Source of the DNA: Micropterix aruncella
Taxonomy: Eukaryota; Arthropoda; Insecta; Lepidoptera; Micropterigidae
Reading direction: 5' to 3'
NCBI GenBank assembly: GCA_944548615.1
Contig: OX155955.1
Coordinates: 8,843,631 to 8,907,630, forward strand
DNA length: 64,000 bases
Both the position numbers and the translations under genes were made by a program. The first letter of the stretch is position 1; every line of letters starts with the position of its first letter. A model generated the notes under the pieces. The model worked only from the letters and a program-made list of their open reading frames with translations, was not told where the DNA came from and searched no databases. This document shows, piece by piece, positions 11,300-21,423 of this stretch.

Positions 11300-12674
11300 A
11301 TGACAGCAGCAGCGTACTTCCTCTTAGCAGCCTGCTTATTCGGCGTAAGTAAATAATAATTTAAATACATAATAACTGGTTAATTTCTTATTTACTCGGA
11401 TACATTTCAAATAAGGTGTAGTTGAATAATGACGTAACTGATCACAAAAACATTTAAATCAATCGAGAGTAATAAAAAATTTAGAAAAAATTATGACAAA
11501 GTAATATTTTGAAAATTAAGGAAAATATTTAGCTGTGGAAAGAGTAATTTTTTATGTTTAGTTTTAAATTGTATTATTATTTGTGAATTGCATTAAATTA
11601 ATTAATATAAACTAAATTAGATTATATTAAAAAATTTGCTGATTGACAAAGACCTGGAAAGAAACTTTGCAAAAGAAAATATAATCCTATATACCTATAG
11701 TGAAATAATAGAAATATTTAAAGGTATTAAAATAGAGGATAATAATATGATTATTTAAGACTATTATTATTTTTGTTCAAAGGGAGCACACAGCCAAACC
11801 GTAAAAGTAACGGTCGATCTTTCTCATCTAACAACGGATATCCAAGGGATTGTACAATCAGCTATTGACGGCGGAAAATCCGCTGCTAGCAGCGTCGTTG
11901 GAAGTGTAACCACAGTCGTCAATTCTATACTACAACAAGTTAATTCTCTGATTTCAAAAGTAGGAAATCAACTAGGCACTGATTTGCATAATGTTTTGAA
12001 TTCGCTTGCGGCGGCTTTGAATGCTACACTGACGGCCTTGGCGGACTTGCTTAAGAAAGTGCTCAGCGCTCTCGATGGCATCGAGCAAACCATAACAACG
12101 CTCGTGGCAGATGCTACTGCTAAGATTGGCGACGCTGTTAGCGCTTTGAATGCAATCTTAGCGCCTATCGAAGCCTCTGCCCTCTCCTGCACCGATGGAG
12201 TACAAGGTCTGGTCGATAATATAATCTCCGCGCTGAACGCGGCATTAAAATCCTGTACTTCTTCTTTGAATAATGCTTTGAGTAGCGATATAACTACGCT
12301 GACTAATGAACTGAAAGCGATCATCTCGCAGGTGCAAGCGGCATTATCTACTTTGACTAACTGCGGAACGACACTCGCTGCTATTCTTGTCTGTCTTCCA
12401 GCCGTAAGTATTTCAAACAGTAAGAGAACCATAGGTTAAGCAATCTTTCATAAATTTGGCGATTGTTTAATTAAAGGTTTTGGTGCTTCCTGCGGTGACT
12501 ACTGTTTTGAATCTACCGTCTACTCTGGCTGGGCTACTAACTACCGTTTATGCAGCTATTCAGGCAACAGATGACGGACTCGAATCGTGCGTCACTGCCG
12601 CTGTAACTACCGCGGTAATTGCGCTCAACAACTTGGGATCTACCATACAAAACTGCGTCGCTAATATACATTAG
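11300..12674 (+). CDS. Secreted Ala/Leu/Ser-rich helical protein, copy 5 (intact)
   Basis: The exons are 11300-11344, 11783-12403 and 12477-12674; donors GTAAGT, acceptors CAAAG and TAAAG, all phase 0. The product is 287 residues, the same length as copy 2. The signal peptide is MTAAAYFLLAACLFG with mature start near GAHSQTVKVTVDLSH. By hand count exon 2 differs from copy 2 at about 23 of 207 residues and exon 3 at 6 of 65, mostly conservative swaps (Ile/Val/Leu, Ala/Ser/Thr). The six Cys are all kept, and the mature protein again lacks Phe, Trp, Met and Arg. This indicates a recent duplication under constraint. AATAAA at 12821-12826 is the likely poly(A) signal. It is predicted secreted, of unknown role. 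The divergent partner (copy 4) is dead. Confidence 0.88.
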
Positions 12675-12924
12675 AATTATCAGTTATTTTGTCATTTTAA
12701 TCAATGATATATATTTTTTTATATATAAAGGATTTCGGAATATAAGATGTATGTAAATAAAGTTTATTACAGCGTTGGGGGGGTGGGGACTGTGTAGCTG
12801 CCATCGTTTCATCACCCAAAAATAAATGTTATTGCATAACTACTTGATTTTGTAATAATGTCTTTGAATTCTAATACCCATTTCATTCGTATTAGGATTA
12901 TTCAATATTTCTTTTAGAAATATC
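12675..12924. other. 3' flank of copy 5
   Basis: It holds the AATAAA at 12821-12826 and a short G-rich run (about 12774-12788) that copy 2 lacks at the same place. No gene was seen. Confidence 0.5.
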
Positions 12925-14006
12925 CTTATTTTAAGCGCCAAGTCTAACGCTTTAATGATATCATTAACTAAGTCTTGCAAGGGAGAGCAGACGCTGCCAG
13001 AGGCGCCAATATTGCATTCAGGGCGGCAATCGCATCGGCAAGTTTACTTGTATCTTCTCTTACGAGTTTGGTAACAGCTTTGACGATGCCTTCGAGGGCG
13101 AGTAGCATCTTTTTAGGATCTAGATCGCTCAGTATAGTGTCCAGGGCCGATGCGAACGAATTAAAAATATTTTTAAGATCCGAAACGAGTAGAGTTCCTT
13201 CCTTTGAAACCACTAGATTAACTTGCGCTAGCAAAGATTTGAGTGTGATTGACAAGTTTGATAAGACGCTGACGATAACTGATTTTGCACCGTCGATAGC
13301 GGTTTGTGCGATGGAATTTACTTCTGTTAATAAGTTTAAAAGACCTATTACGATTGAAGCTCTAAGACTGTGAACTCCCTAGAGAAGATTATTTTTTTGA
13401 ATTTTCAAAATGAGTAACATATTTTGTGCATATGTGCGTATACTTACGCTAACAAAAACAATAATTTCAACAATAAAAAAAACACGACTGCCCTTATAAA
13501 AACTGAACTGTTGTATTTAGAATTATTAGAAAAAAAATGTTCGTGGTGAAAAGCACATTATGTAAGAGAATAAAGTTCGTCCTTGCTGCCGCTGCATTTT
13601 AGTCGGTTGTCCTCGGTGCTCAAGTCATAAAGATTTTTTGTGAAATAATTGTGGGTTGTGTATAGATACATAGATACATATATGTGGTATTTCCGAAATG
13701 TACTCCATCAGACTTTTCACTTGATACTAAACACGATATATTTAACCTAATTTATTGCCATTTGGACATTCAGATAATTATTTATTTGACATTTGAGCAC
13801 TTTAGGTACTTTATGACATTCGGATCGGGATGACATAATTATTCTAACAATAGCACACACTGCTAAATCGGTTTAAGCATTTAGAAGTTATGGTGGAATA
13901 AAGAAGCGGAAAACATACATACATGAATCCTAAACACATAACACTCCTATTTTGGGTAGTCGTGTAAAAAGGCACACTGCCATGAGAAAGTAAACTTCTA
14001 CCTCAT
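12925..14006 (-). pseudogene. Secreted helical protein family, copy 6 (broken by insertion)
   Basis: The exon 1 remnant (14006-13966) starts ATG AGG TAG, so it stops at once. It ends in GTGTGCCTTTTT, where an inverted-repeat element (13482-13965) has landed; the old donor GTAAGTATACG is still visible on the other side, near 13446-13436. Exon 2 (13378 down to about 12960) is long and open, including SITLKSLLAQVNLVVSKEG and DAIAALNAILAPLAASALPC. A 13-base deletion after SALPC then removes the T-D-G-V part, and a stop follows. In the other frame the old sequence VQDLVNDIIKAL continues before decaying. Exon 3 is lost. The upstream TATA (14014-14007, minus) survives, but it directly abuts the ATG, so the 5' UTR is deleted. 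Confidence 0.8.
13482..13965. mobile_element. ACACGACTGCC-family inverted-repeat element in exon 1 of copy 6
   Basis: The ends are ACACGACTGCCC and its near complement GGGTAGTCGTGT. The interior shares GAAGTTATGGTGGAATAAAG and GGAAAACATACATACATGAA with copies at 47862-48244, 50821-51395 (reversed) and 62268-62944. It has no transposase, so it is non-autonomous. Confidence 0.75.
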
Positions 14007-14295
14007 GTTTTATACTGTGTTCCACGGGTGTCGTGCCGAAATTACCCGTACATATACTCGTACTTGTGATCCACATGTGTTTGATAGTATGATAGAAAAG
14101 ACATGGAATAATTATTTAATAGTGAAACAATGGCTCATTTTTTTTATTTAATCAAGGCTATGCATGCGAAATAGTGGTTGGGAAATATTTATTCAACTGA
14201 TGTAACACACGTGCGGAGTAAAGAGATTTAAGTATAAAACCAGAAATTTTTCGACTTCAACAATATACTTAAACTGAGAACGTTTTAGAGATACC
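14007..14295. promoter_or_regulatory. Decaying promoter between dead copies 6 and 7
   Basis: This is homologous to the spacers at 2130 and 10962. Only the E-box nearest copy 7 is intact (CACGTG, 14208-14213). The other two have become CACGGG (14023-14028) and CACATG (14072-14077). TATAAAAC at 14233-14240 faces copy 7. Confidence 0.6.
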
Positions 14296-15052
14296 ATGAT
14301 GCAGCAGCAGTGTATTTCCTATTGGCGGTCTGCTTAAGTAAGTATAAAACAATTTAAATACACAGTAACCGGTTCATTTGTTATTTACTCGCATACATGT
14401 CAGACAAGACGTGGTTGAATAATTACATCGCTGAACCTAGAAACTTTAAATGACTCGATAGTCGTTAATAAAGTGGAAAAAATAACATGAAACAGCAAAA
14501 TTTTAATTTGCGGAATATTTTAAAATTTGCTCCTAAAGTCTGACAAACAAAGACCTCCAAAGAAAATTCGGAAATAAAGCGTAAAAAAGTATAACCTTAT
14601 GTATATACCTATTTTGAAATTAGAGAAAAATATAAATGGATTAAAAAAGAGAATTTTGATTTTATTACATTATTAATATTTTTGTTCATAGGGAGATTAG
14701 AGAGATCTTTCTCGTCTAACGGATATCAAGGGATAGTGCAATCGGCAATTAACGAAGCAAAATCCGCCACTAGCAGCGTCGTTGCAAATGTAACCACAGT
14801 CCTCAATTATATACTAGAATAAGTTATTCTTTGATTTCAAAAGTAGTAAATCAAAAAGGCGCTGATTTGTATAATGTTTTGAATTCGCTGGCGGCGACTT
14901 TGAAAACTATAGGTACTGTCCGACTTGGCGGATTTGTTATAAAAGTGCTCAGAGCTCTCGATGGCATCGTGATTGGTTAAACTGATCGATTGGTTAAATA
15001 TTTTAAGCGCAAGAAATCGGTAATGTCGATATCCAAATACTGGACTTGTTTT

Positions 15053-15085
15053 TACCCCCCACCCCTATTTAAACCCCCCACCCCT
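15053..15085 (-). other. Possible G-quadruplex on minus strand
   Basis: Two CCCCCCACCCCT blocks separated by ATTTAAA give four G runs (4, 6, 4, 6) on the minus strand inside the broken copy 7. This is sequence potential only. Confidence 0.5.
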
Positions 15086-15399
15086 GTACAGTAATTTTAA
15101 AGTCTTACAATTATCCCGATGAGTTGCCTTAGGTTCAGCATAGAAAGTCTTCGAATAAATTGTCAGATTGGTAACGAAAGGTTTTTTTTTTATTAGTCAC
15201 ACGTATTATTGCTTTTTGCGCCTTTATGACAGGGTCAAATATTGACCTGGCCGCTCTTTCCAGGCCAATTTAGGCATTTGAGATTAATGACTGAACTAGA
15301 GTACTAGAGTGCGTGTACATGGTCAGTCAACGCGGAAAATTGACAATACAAACGCTCAAATCATTATATGCATTTCTCTCAGTGCAGCTATGTAAAATG

Positions 15400-15940
15400 A
15401 CCTTATTGCTGTTGCTGTCTCAGGTCGATAGAAAACGTCATATATTTGATATTCTTGGTATTAAGCGTCAACAAACTACTACCAAGCCAAGATTTCGCTA
15501 GCCTAAGTTTTATATTTTGCCTTTTAAACTTGACCATTGTCCCAACAAATCGAAAGTCTGGCCGGCTGTGGGCGCTGAGCGACACTGTACAGATTACAAG
15601 TGATATCCCATTGTTTATCGCATAATAGTAAAGCAGTGTCGTCTGTATATGTGGCATCCATAGGACCCATCGATATCTAAGTTGCATAGGTCGTTGACAT
15701 ATAACAGTAAAAGCATCGGCCCTAGTAAGTTTCCTTGAGGCACCCCATAAGGGTTTTCCAGAGAATCACTTATAAAATTGCCCAGTTTCACGATTTGCTT
15801 TCTGTTTTGAAGATATCTTTCGAACCAGGTAACTAAGGTATCGCTAAGTCTCAATGATAGGATTTTTTTTTCAATGGTAGCCCATGAGGAATTGAATCAA
15901 AAGCCTTTGCCAGATCAAGAAATACCTATAGGCATTTATA
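15400..15940 (-). mobile_element. Non-LTR retrotransposon reverse-transcriptase fragment
   Basis: The minus strand encodes, with frame breaks, LDLAKAFDSIPHG (palm motif A), then SDTLVTWFERYLQNRKQIV, then GVPQGNLLGPMLLLLYVNDL (motif B region), then a motif C remnant (HIYRRHC, a frame-shifted YADD), then LLTLNTKNIKYMTFSI. This is the core of an insect LINE reverse transcriptase. It is dead and has replaced the middle of gene copy 7. Confidence 0.85.
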
Positions 15941-15995
15941 ATCACTCAACGACTTAGGATCTACCATTCAACACTGCTTTGCTGCTTCTCATGAG

Positions 15996-16544
15996 ATTTA
16001 TCAGATATTGTCATTTTAATTAATGATATAATTTTTATTATGTAAATAAACGATTTCTAAACATATGAAACATGCTAATTTAATTTGATGTAGTATTAGG
16101 ATGAATGAACTCTCTAACTGTCAACGTAACTTCAGTAGCCAAAATTAAATTTTATTGCATTACAGCTCACGCAGAATTGAGATAACTATTTTATTGGTAT
16201 TGGATAGGTATTAGGACACAATCAAAACATCTTGAACCGTGATCTCAGTATTTCTTTTAGCAAATCTTAAGAATAAGTATTTAGCATAGGTTTATTGATG
16301 AAATTTCAGGTTAAACTAACGTTTATGAATAAAAATAGAAAACACAAGTAAACGCATAACCTCAATATCGGACAAAGCCTTTAGGTACGTGTGTGTTGTT
16401 TATATACACAAGTGTTTTTATATTTACTTCAGACTATAAAACCAGTATTAACCATTCTATCGGTTTACTTTAGCGAAGAGAGCTCTGCACTTATAGAAGT
16501 CTCTTTGGTAAGTTTGAGCATTTATTTTCATTAAAAAATATAAA
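15996..16544. other. 3' flank of copy 7, no gene seen
   Basis: The sequence resembles the 3' flanks of copies 2 and 5 (for example ATTTATCAG and the CATTACAG block near 16160) and then becomes unrelated AT-rich DNA. Confidence 0.4.
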
Positions 16545-17399
16545 GGGCTACGGGGAAAAACGATCAATGTCATACTTTTACAAATACTTTTTTCAGAGGT
16601 ATAAATTTAAATATAATGTTTTTTTTAGAAACTCAAATATATTTGGTTTATGGACAAAATATATTTTTTTTCTCACTCACAACAAAACGTGGGTATAAAG
16701 TATATTTAAGGGGGAGCCTGGTTTAAACGGCAAACGAAAACATGTTTTTCATATTTTTCTTTTCAACAAAGTTGAAATCTATTCATGAATCTTTTACCTC
16801 TAGAATAGCTGATAGTCTCATATTGCTGTAAGTAAAAAAAAACTTACTATTTTTCTGTAAAGAAAACTCTAAACGCGTTTTTCTCAAAACCATATTTTTC
16901 AGTTTTGCGACGGTGATAAAAAAAAACTACAAAAAAAACAAGATTATTAAATTGTCTTCTATATGAACTAAAAAAAACTTTTAAAAAGGTTTTATATATA
17001 TTTTTTTACTACCTAAACACAAAATTTTGGGGCGAAAATCGATTTTATTTCGTTAAATCTCTAAAAAAATATAAATATGATAACTTTTATTTATTTTTTT
17101 AGTTCATCTACAAAAGACGTATGTAAAAATTAATATCATAGTTTTTTGTTAAGCAAAATTACGCTCGCTATTAACGAAGCAAACAGATACTGTCATTTCT
17201 GCAGTCAAAAAATATTTTTAACTTTCAAATGAGATTCAATTTTAAGTTTAATAAAACTTGAAATACATGTTTTTTTTGGCCTTCTAAACCAGGCATTAAA
17301 TTTACTTACTTAAATGTACTTATAAGGTAAGTAAATTTTAAAAATGGAATTACCAAAAAAATATGAAATTGACATTGATCGTTTTTTTCCGTAACCCTA
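16545..17399. mobile_element. AGGGYTACGG-family inverted-repeat element
   Basis: The left end AAGGGCTACGGGGAAAAACG and the right end (complement TAGGGTTACGGAAAAAAACG) continue into CGATCAATGTCA on both sides, so the terminal repeats are about 30 bases. A compact copy is at 58183-58425 and a half copy at about 24380-24600. This copy is long because a second element sits inside it (16709-17296). Confidence 0.75.
16709..17296. mobile_element. Second inverted-repeat element nested in the first
   Basis: AGCCTGGTTTAAACGGC near 16715 matches the inverted GGCCTTCTAAACCAGGC near 17278-17294. The outer family's short copy at 58183 lacks this interior, which supports a nested insertion. No coding content. 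Confidence 0.6.
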
Positions 17400-17844
17400 C
17401 ATTAATATGTAATCACGTATTTTGTCGTATTCGCGTAAGATGATAAATAAATACAAAACCTTGTTTTCAAGGCGAAATATTTAAAAAACGCAACGCAACA
17501 TTAGGAATAATTTATTATGTTGATTTATTTATGAAATCCATGTGACTTTATATAATGTCAAGTTCAGTGTTTCGTATCGTGTGGCCAATAAAATCAAATG
17601 TGTCCACTTTCATTAGCTCGTAATTTTATTGGAAAAGACTTTCTTTATTGGTGATTTGTAAACGAATGCGATTATTAATTTGAAATTATAGCAAAATGCA
17701 AATGGAGAATAGCTGTTTTGGGATTAATTAAGTGATTGAGGGAGATTTAGTAATCGTGTGATTTCTATGTTACGTTTGGGATGAGAGTCTGTATTGGAAA
17801 CAAACCGGAAACGCGTGTCTGATAACCATAAATTACATGATTGG

Positions 17845-18300
17845 GTTGCCTTGGATTTTGACCGATTCCAAGAAGGCCAAAAGGAAAAAAACGAGAAAAT
17901 CAAAAATGAGTCATAGATTATTACTAGATTGTTAATATCAATTTTTACTCCTACTCTCTCTGTGTCTATGGTGCAAGACTGGAACGATCTTCCGGCAAAC
18001 ATCCGAAACTCGCCTTCTTCATTTAGGTCATTTAAGACTAACCTCAAAAATGACTACCTTTCTAAGAAGTAGCCAGTTCTTCCCTTCTTCTCTTCTTCCT
18101 CTCCCAATTTCATCTCCTCGGGCATTCTTAGTTTTAAATATAGTAGACTGTATTTTATGCAGACAAAATTAATAATCTTTATTTTCACAACGCGCACATG
18201 TACCACTATGATTAGGTTAGTTGTAAGATATTGCCATGTGGCAATAAGCTCGTCTGTTTATATTCCATTTTTAGGTGCAAATAGAGAGTTTATTATTATT
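17845..18300 (+). mobile_element. Non-LTR retrotransposon 3' end
   Basis: The plus strand ending at 18072 encodes VSMVQDWNDLPANIRNSP followed by a tail ending NDYLSKK and TAG, the carboxyl end of a LINE reverse-transcriptase ORF. The 3' UTR (with TATTGCCATGTGGCAATA, 18229-18246) runs to a TTATTATTATTAATAA tail that abuts the donor side of the giant exon at 18324. It is the same family as 6465-6835. Confidence 0.75.
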
Positions 18301-18323
18301 ATTAATAATATTATGCAACTCAC

Positions 18324-21300
18324 CGTTCACCGTCGCTGGCATCTCGTTCGTCGATGATGTCAGGGGCGGTTCTTGGAGCACTGCTACCGCCGCCCAGCAC
18401 ATCGTGCGAACGGCTGCGGCCGAGTCCCAGCCGACGAGGAGCATCCTCGACTTCTCCATCGTCCGCTTCCTCAGCTGAACCAGCGGACACTTCGTGCATA
18501 AGCGCCACTAACCGACTACCGATATGCTGAATCACTTTCGCCGCTAAGGGCGGCGAAGAATCACCCAAAGATGCCACCAATTTCCTATAAACACAGTCGG
18601 CGTCTCCGCGCGGAGGCTCAACCGCACCGCCCCTATCGAATTCGTCTATTATCTCGCGACAACTATCGGAAATCTGCTTCCTGAGAGCGGAGCGGCCGCT
18701 CGCCGCACTCTCCATGTCGGATCCGGTGTAATCGGAAGAATCGTAAGAATCGCTCCAGGCGTCCTCGCTCGACAAATACTCGACAATCTCGCGCACTTCC
18801 TCGTCCCGAATTCCGGGCACGGTCTTCATCAGCCTCGTCAACTCGCTCTCAAAATGGGCCAGCTGCGCCGGCTTTCGCATCTTCGATTCCCCGTCGTGCT
18901 TAGCGGAGTGCTGCGCATTAGCCGAAGCCGCCACCATGCTCTTGAAAAACTGCCGCATTTTGCTCATCATCAAATTCGTCTCCTCGTCAGACGACCAATT
19001 GTTAAAGCTATCCTTTCGAATCAACGAATTCGACGCGCAGTTGTTCGCGGCCGTCAACTCGTGTTTCTCCTCGCAGTCTTGCCGATTTTCCTCGGCGATT
19101 TCCTCCAAATCCAGCTTCAAATCTTGCGATTTGCTCGCGTGAGAATCGTGCGAGTCGCTACTTTTTAATAAGTCATCGCAGCTGCCGACGAACCCGCTGT
19201 CTCTGCTCGTTTGCTTTTTGCAGTTTGCTAATTCTGTGTTTACGGGGAGGAACTCCGGACGGGGCGTCTGTCGCCCGTCGTCTTGATCCGACACCGAGCG
19301 CACTTCCTCCATGTGGTCTTCGCGCGCTTCTAAAGAATATCGCCGTTCGTCCGCGGGTGAGTTTCTCCGTTTTTTCGTCTGTTTCTTTCTGTGCTGCGCA
19401 TCGAGGGAGCCGGTGTTCGGGGAGGTTTCTAATATGAACGATATGTCGTCCTTTCCGCCTTCGTCGGAGCTGGAGACGCGCTCCTCGAGCCGGACGGCCG
19501 GCAGTTCGCGGACGAAGCGCTTCCTGCGCGCGGGGCTGCGGCGCCCTTCGCTGTCGCTGCCGACGCTTCCGGATCCGTCCGAATCGCGGCGCTCTTGCGA
19601 GAAGCCCATGAATCCAGTCAGGAAGTATCGTTCGAGGCGGGACGAGGCGAGTCCTTCGGGATCTGCGGATTCTGTCTGATCTGCATCCCCGGTGCCGCTA
19701 ATAGAATCCGCATTCTCGCTGCGGGCGCTGCTCGTTTCGGATGCGGCATCTTCTTCTTCTTCTTCCGTCCCGCGGCGGCCGTCTGCGAGGCCGTAAAAGA
19801 AGTATTTTTCGAGCTCCGTCGCGGACGAAGGGCGGGACACGGCATTGCGATCCGGTTCGCTTTCTTCGCAGCTCTCCTCCATGATGGTGTGGAGGGTGAA
19901 GTCGAGCGCGGACCTCCGGCAGGCGGAGTATTCGTCATCTCTGTGAAATTCGACTTCATCGCCGGAGTCCGTCTCGCTGAGGTCGCTCGGCGAGCCGCGG
20001 CTGCCTTCCTCCACCCACGAGTCGTCGTCCGCCAGCCCTTCCTCCAGGCAGACCACCGCCGACAGGGTGGAGGCGTTGGTGACGACGGACACTCCGCCGT
20101 CGAAATCCACTTTGTCGGTGTCGCGGTCGTCCGTAGGCGCGTTCGCGTGTTGCACGGTGACGCTCGGCGGCGGCGGATTCTCTTGCGTGATCATCACGCG
20201 GCTCGTGTATCGCGCGACGTCCGCGCGCGGCGAGCGCGGCCAGCTGACTGGCGACTCGGGCGAAACGGCATCCGGCGCGCTCGCGTCGCACGAAATCGTC
20301 TCCTTTATGAGCAGCTCGCTCAGCGTGCGCTCGATCCCTCTCACTAGATCCAAATCGCCCCCGGTCTCTAACAGCGGCAGCATCACGGGAGCCTTCTTTT
20401 CCATTTTCTCCACTCGGTCAGATAAGCTATCGCAATCGCGCGCCGATAACTCGGTATCGCACGGATTAGCGTCATCATCGAGCGGTGCGACCTGTTCAAA
20501 GTCATTGTGCAGCATGTTTAAGTCGCAGAATTTTATGAAGTTTTTGTGGTTTTCGGATGATTCGGTGATTTCGGCGGGCGCGTCGGGATCGTCGGGGGCG
20601 GCGTCTTCGTTCGTTTCCGCAGTGGAGTTAAAGTGTTCGACGGTGTCTCCGTTGGCGTCGGGGCCGGAGTAGCGCAACAGGACACAATCCCCGGAGGCGC
20701 TTCCTTCGTCGTCGGAGGGAGCGGCGCTGCCGTCCGCATCGTCCTCGCCGGAGCCCCAGTCCGAAGGATTCACCACGAACACTCGCGAGAAGGAGGCGGA
20801 GTGCTGCGACTCGCGGTCGGAGGACTCGTCGGAAGAAGAGAGCGGCTCGGGGACGTCGTCGGAGACGATGTCGGGGCGGCGCTGCGGCGAGTCGTCGACC
20901 GCCCGGGAAGGCATGGTCGCGGGGGACGGCGCGCGGACGAGGCGCTCGGGCGACTGCGACCGAGGGCGCGCGTCCGCCGGGGCGTCGGGCGGCTTATCTC
21001 GCGCGGAGGGCGCGGGCGCGGCGGGCGCGGGCGGCGCGGCGAGGAGCGCCGGCCAGAGCGCGGCGGGCACGGGCACGGGCACCGGCACGGGCACGGCGAG
21101 CACGCGCGGCGCGGCGCCGCAGCGGCAGGCGCGGCAGGAGCGGCAGGCGCGGCCGGCGCGCGCGCACCGCTCGGCCGGCCGCCGCGGCCGCCGCGGCCGG
21201 CGCCAGCGCCCGCCCGCCTCCCAGTAGTCCCAGGCGCCGTCGCCGCCGAGCGCGCCCGGCCCGCCGCCCGCGCCCGCCTCCTCGCCCTCCTCCTCGCGGG

Positions 21301-21423
21301 ACGACGAATCCGAGCTGATGAACACCAGTTTATAGTCCTCGGACTGCATGCGACCGGCGTCTAGATCGGAGCGGTCGGCGTCGCTCGCTGTTCCGCCTCC
21401 GCTCCCGGCCCCGCCCGCGCCGC
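18324..21423 (-). CDS. Giant internal exon of an acidic Ser-rich disordered protein
   Basis: A 3100-base GC-rich exon in AT-rich DNA, open throughout (1032 full codons). The 5' side is a classic acceptor (TTGTTGCAG, ending 21424) and the 3' side a strong donor (CG|GTGAGT, 18323-18318), so I read it as internal: intron phase 1 before, phase 2 after. The first in-frame ATG and the TGA lie in flanking intron sequence. The order of segments is a Gly/Ala start, an Arg/Pro/Ala-rich stretch with a Val-Pro repeat, long Asp/Glu/Ser tracts, a KKQTKKRRNS basic patch (possible nuclear signal), and a better-ordered end with ELTRLMKTVPGIRDEEVREI, SSEDAWSDSYDSSDYTGSD and AAKVIQHIGSRLVALMHEVS. The aromatic motifs ELEKYFFYGL, RLERYFLTGFMGF and MRQFFKSMV look like repeats of one short motif. 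The composition suggests a phospho-regulated scaffold. I do not recognise the family. Confidence 0.8.

Larger units (their letters stand above)
14296..15995 (+). pseudogene. Secreted helical protein family, copy 7 (broken)
   Basis: Exon 1 (from 14296) has a frame-shifting ATGATGCAGCAG start and a deletion before its donor. Exon 2 begins at 14692 with several indels and stops (for example TAA after ATACTAGAA near 14820). It can be followed to about 14970 (GCTCTCGATGGCATCG). The next homologous piece is the end of exon 3 (15944-15994, CTCAACGACTTAGGATCTAC). The 970 bases between them hold an inverted retrotransposon fragment. This is the plus partner of the third divergent pair and the only dead plus-strand copy. 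Confidence 0.8.

Noticed and set aside
11968..12432. 154-codon minus-strand frame under copy 5, and the similar one under copies 2 and 3
   Set aside because: Shadows of the real exon 2 on the plus strand, which has the signal exon, splice sites and homologues.
17724..18047. 107-codon minus-strand frame
   Set aside because: Antisense of the LINE carboxyl end encoded on the plus strand (WNDLPANIRNSP).
18320..18323. The TGA after the giant frame as the true stop codon
   Set aside because: The TGA is part of a strong CG|GTGAGT donor and the following bases are intron-like and then LINE; splicing is the better reading, though a true stop cannot be excluded.
19595..21364. Several long plus-strand open frames across 18,854-21,602
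   Set aside because: They are the antisense of the GC-rich giant exon; high GC lowers stop frequency on both strands. The minus frame has the splice sites and the ordered motifs.
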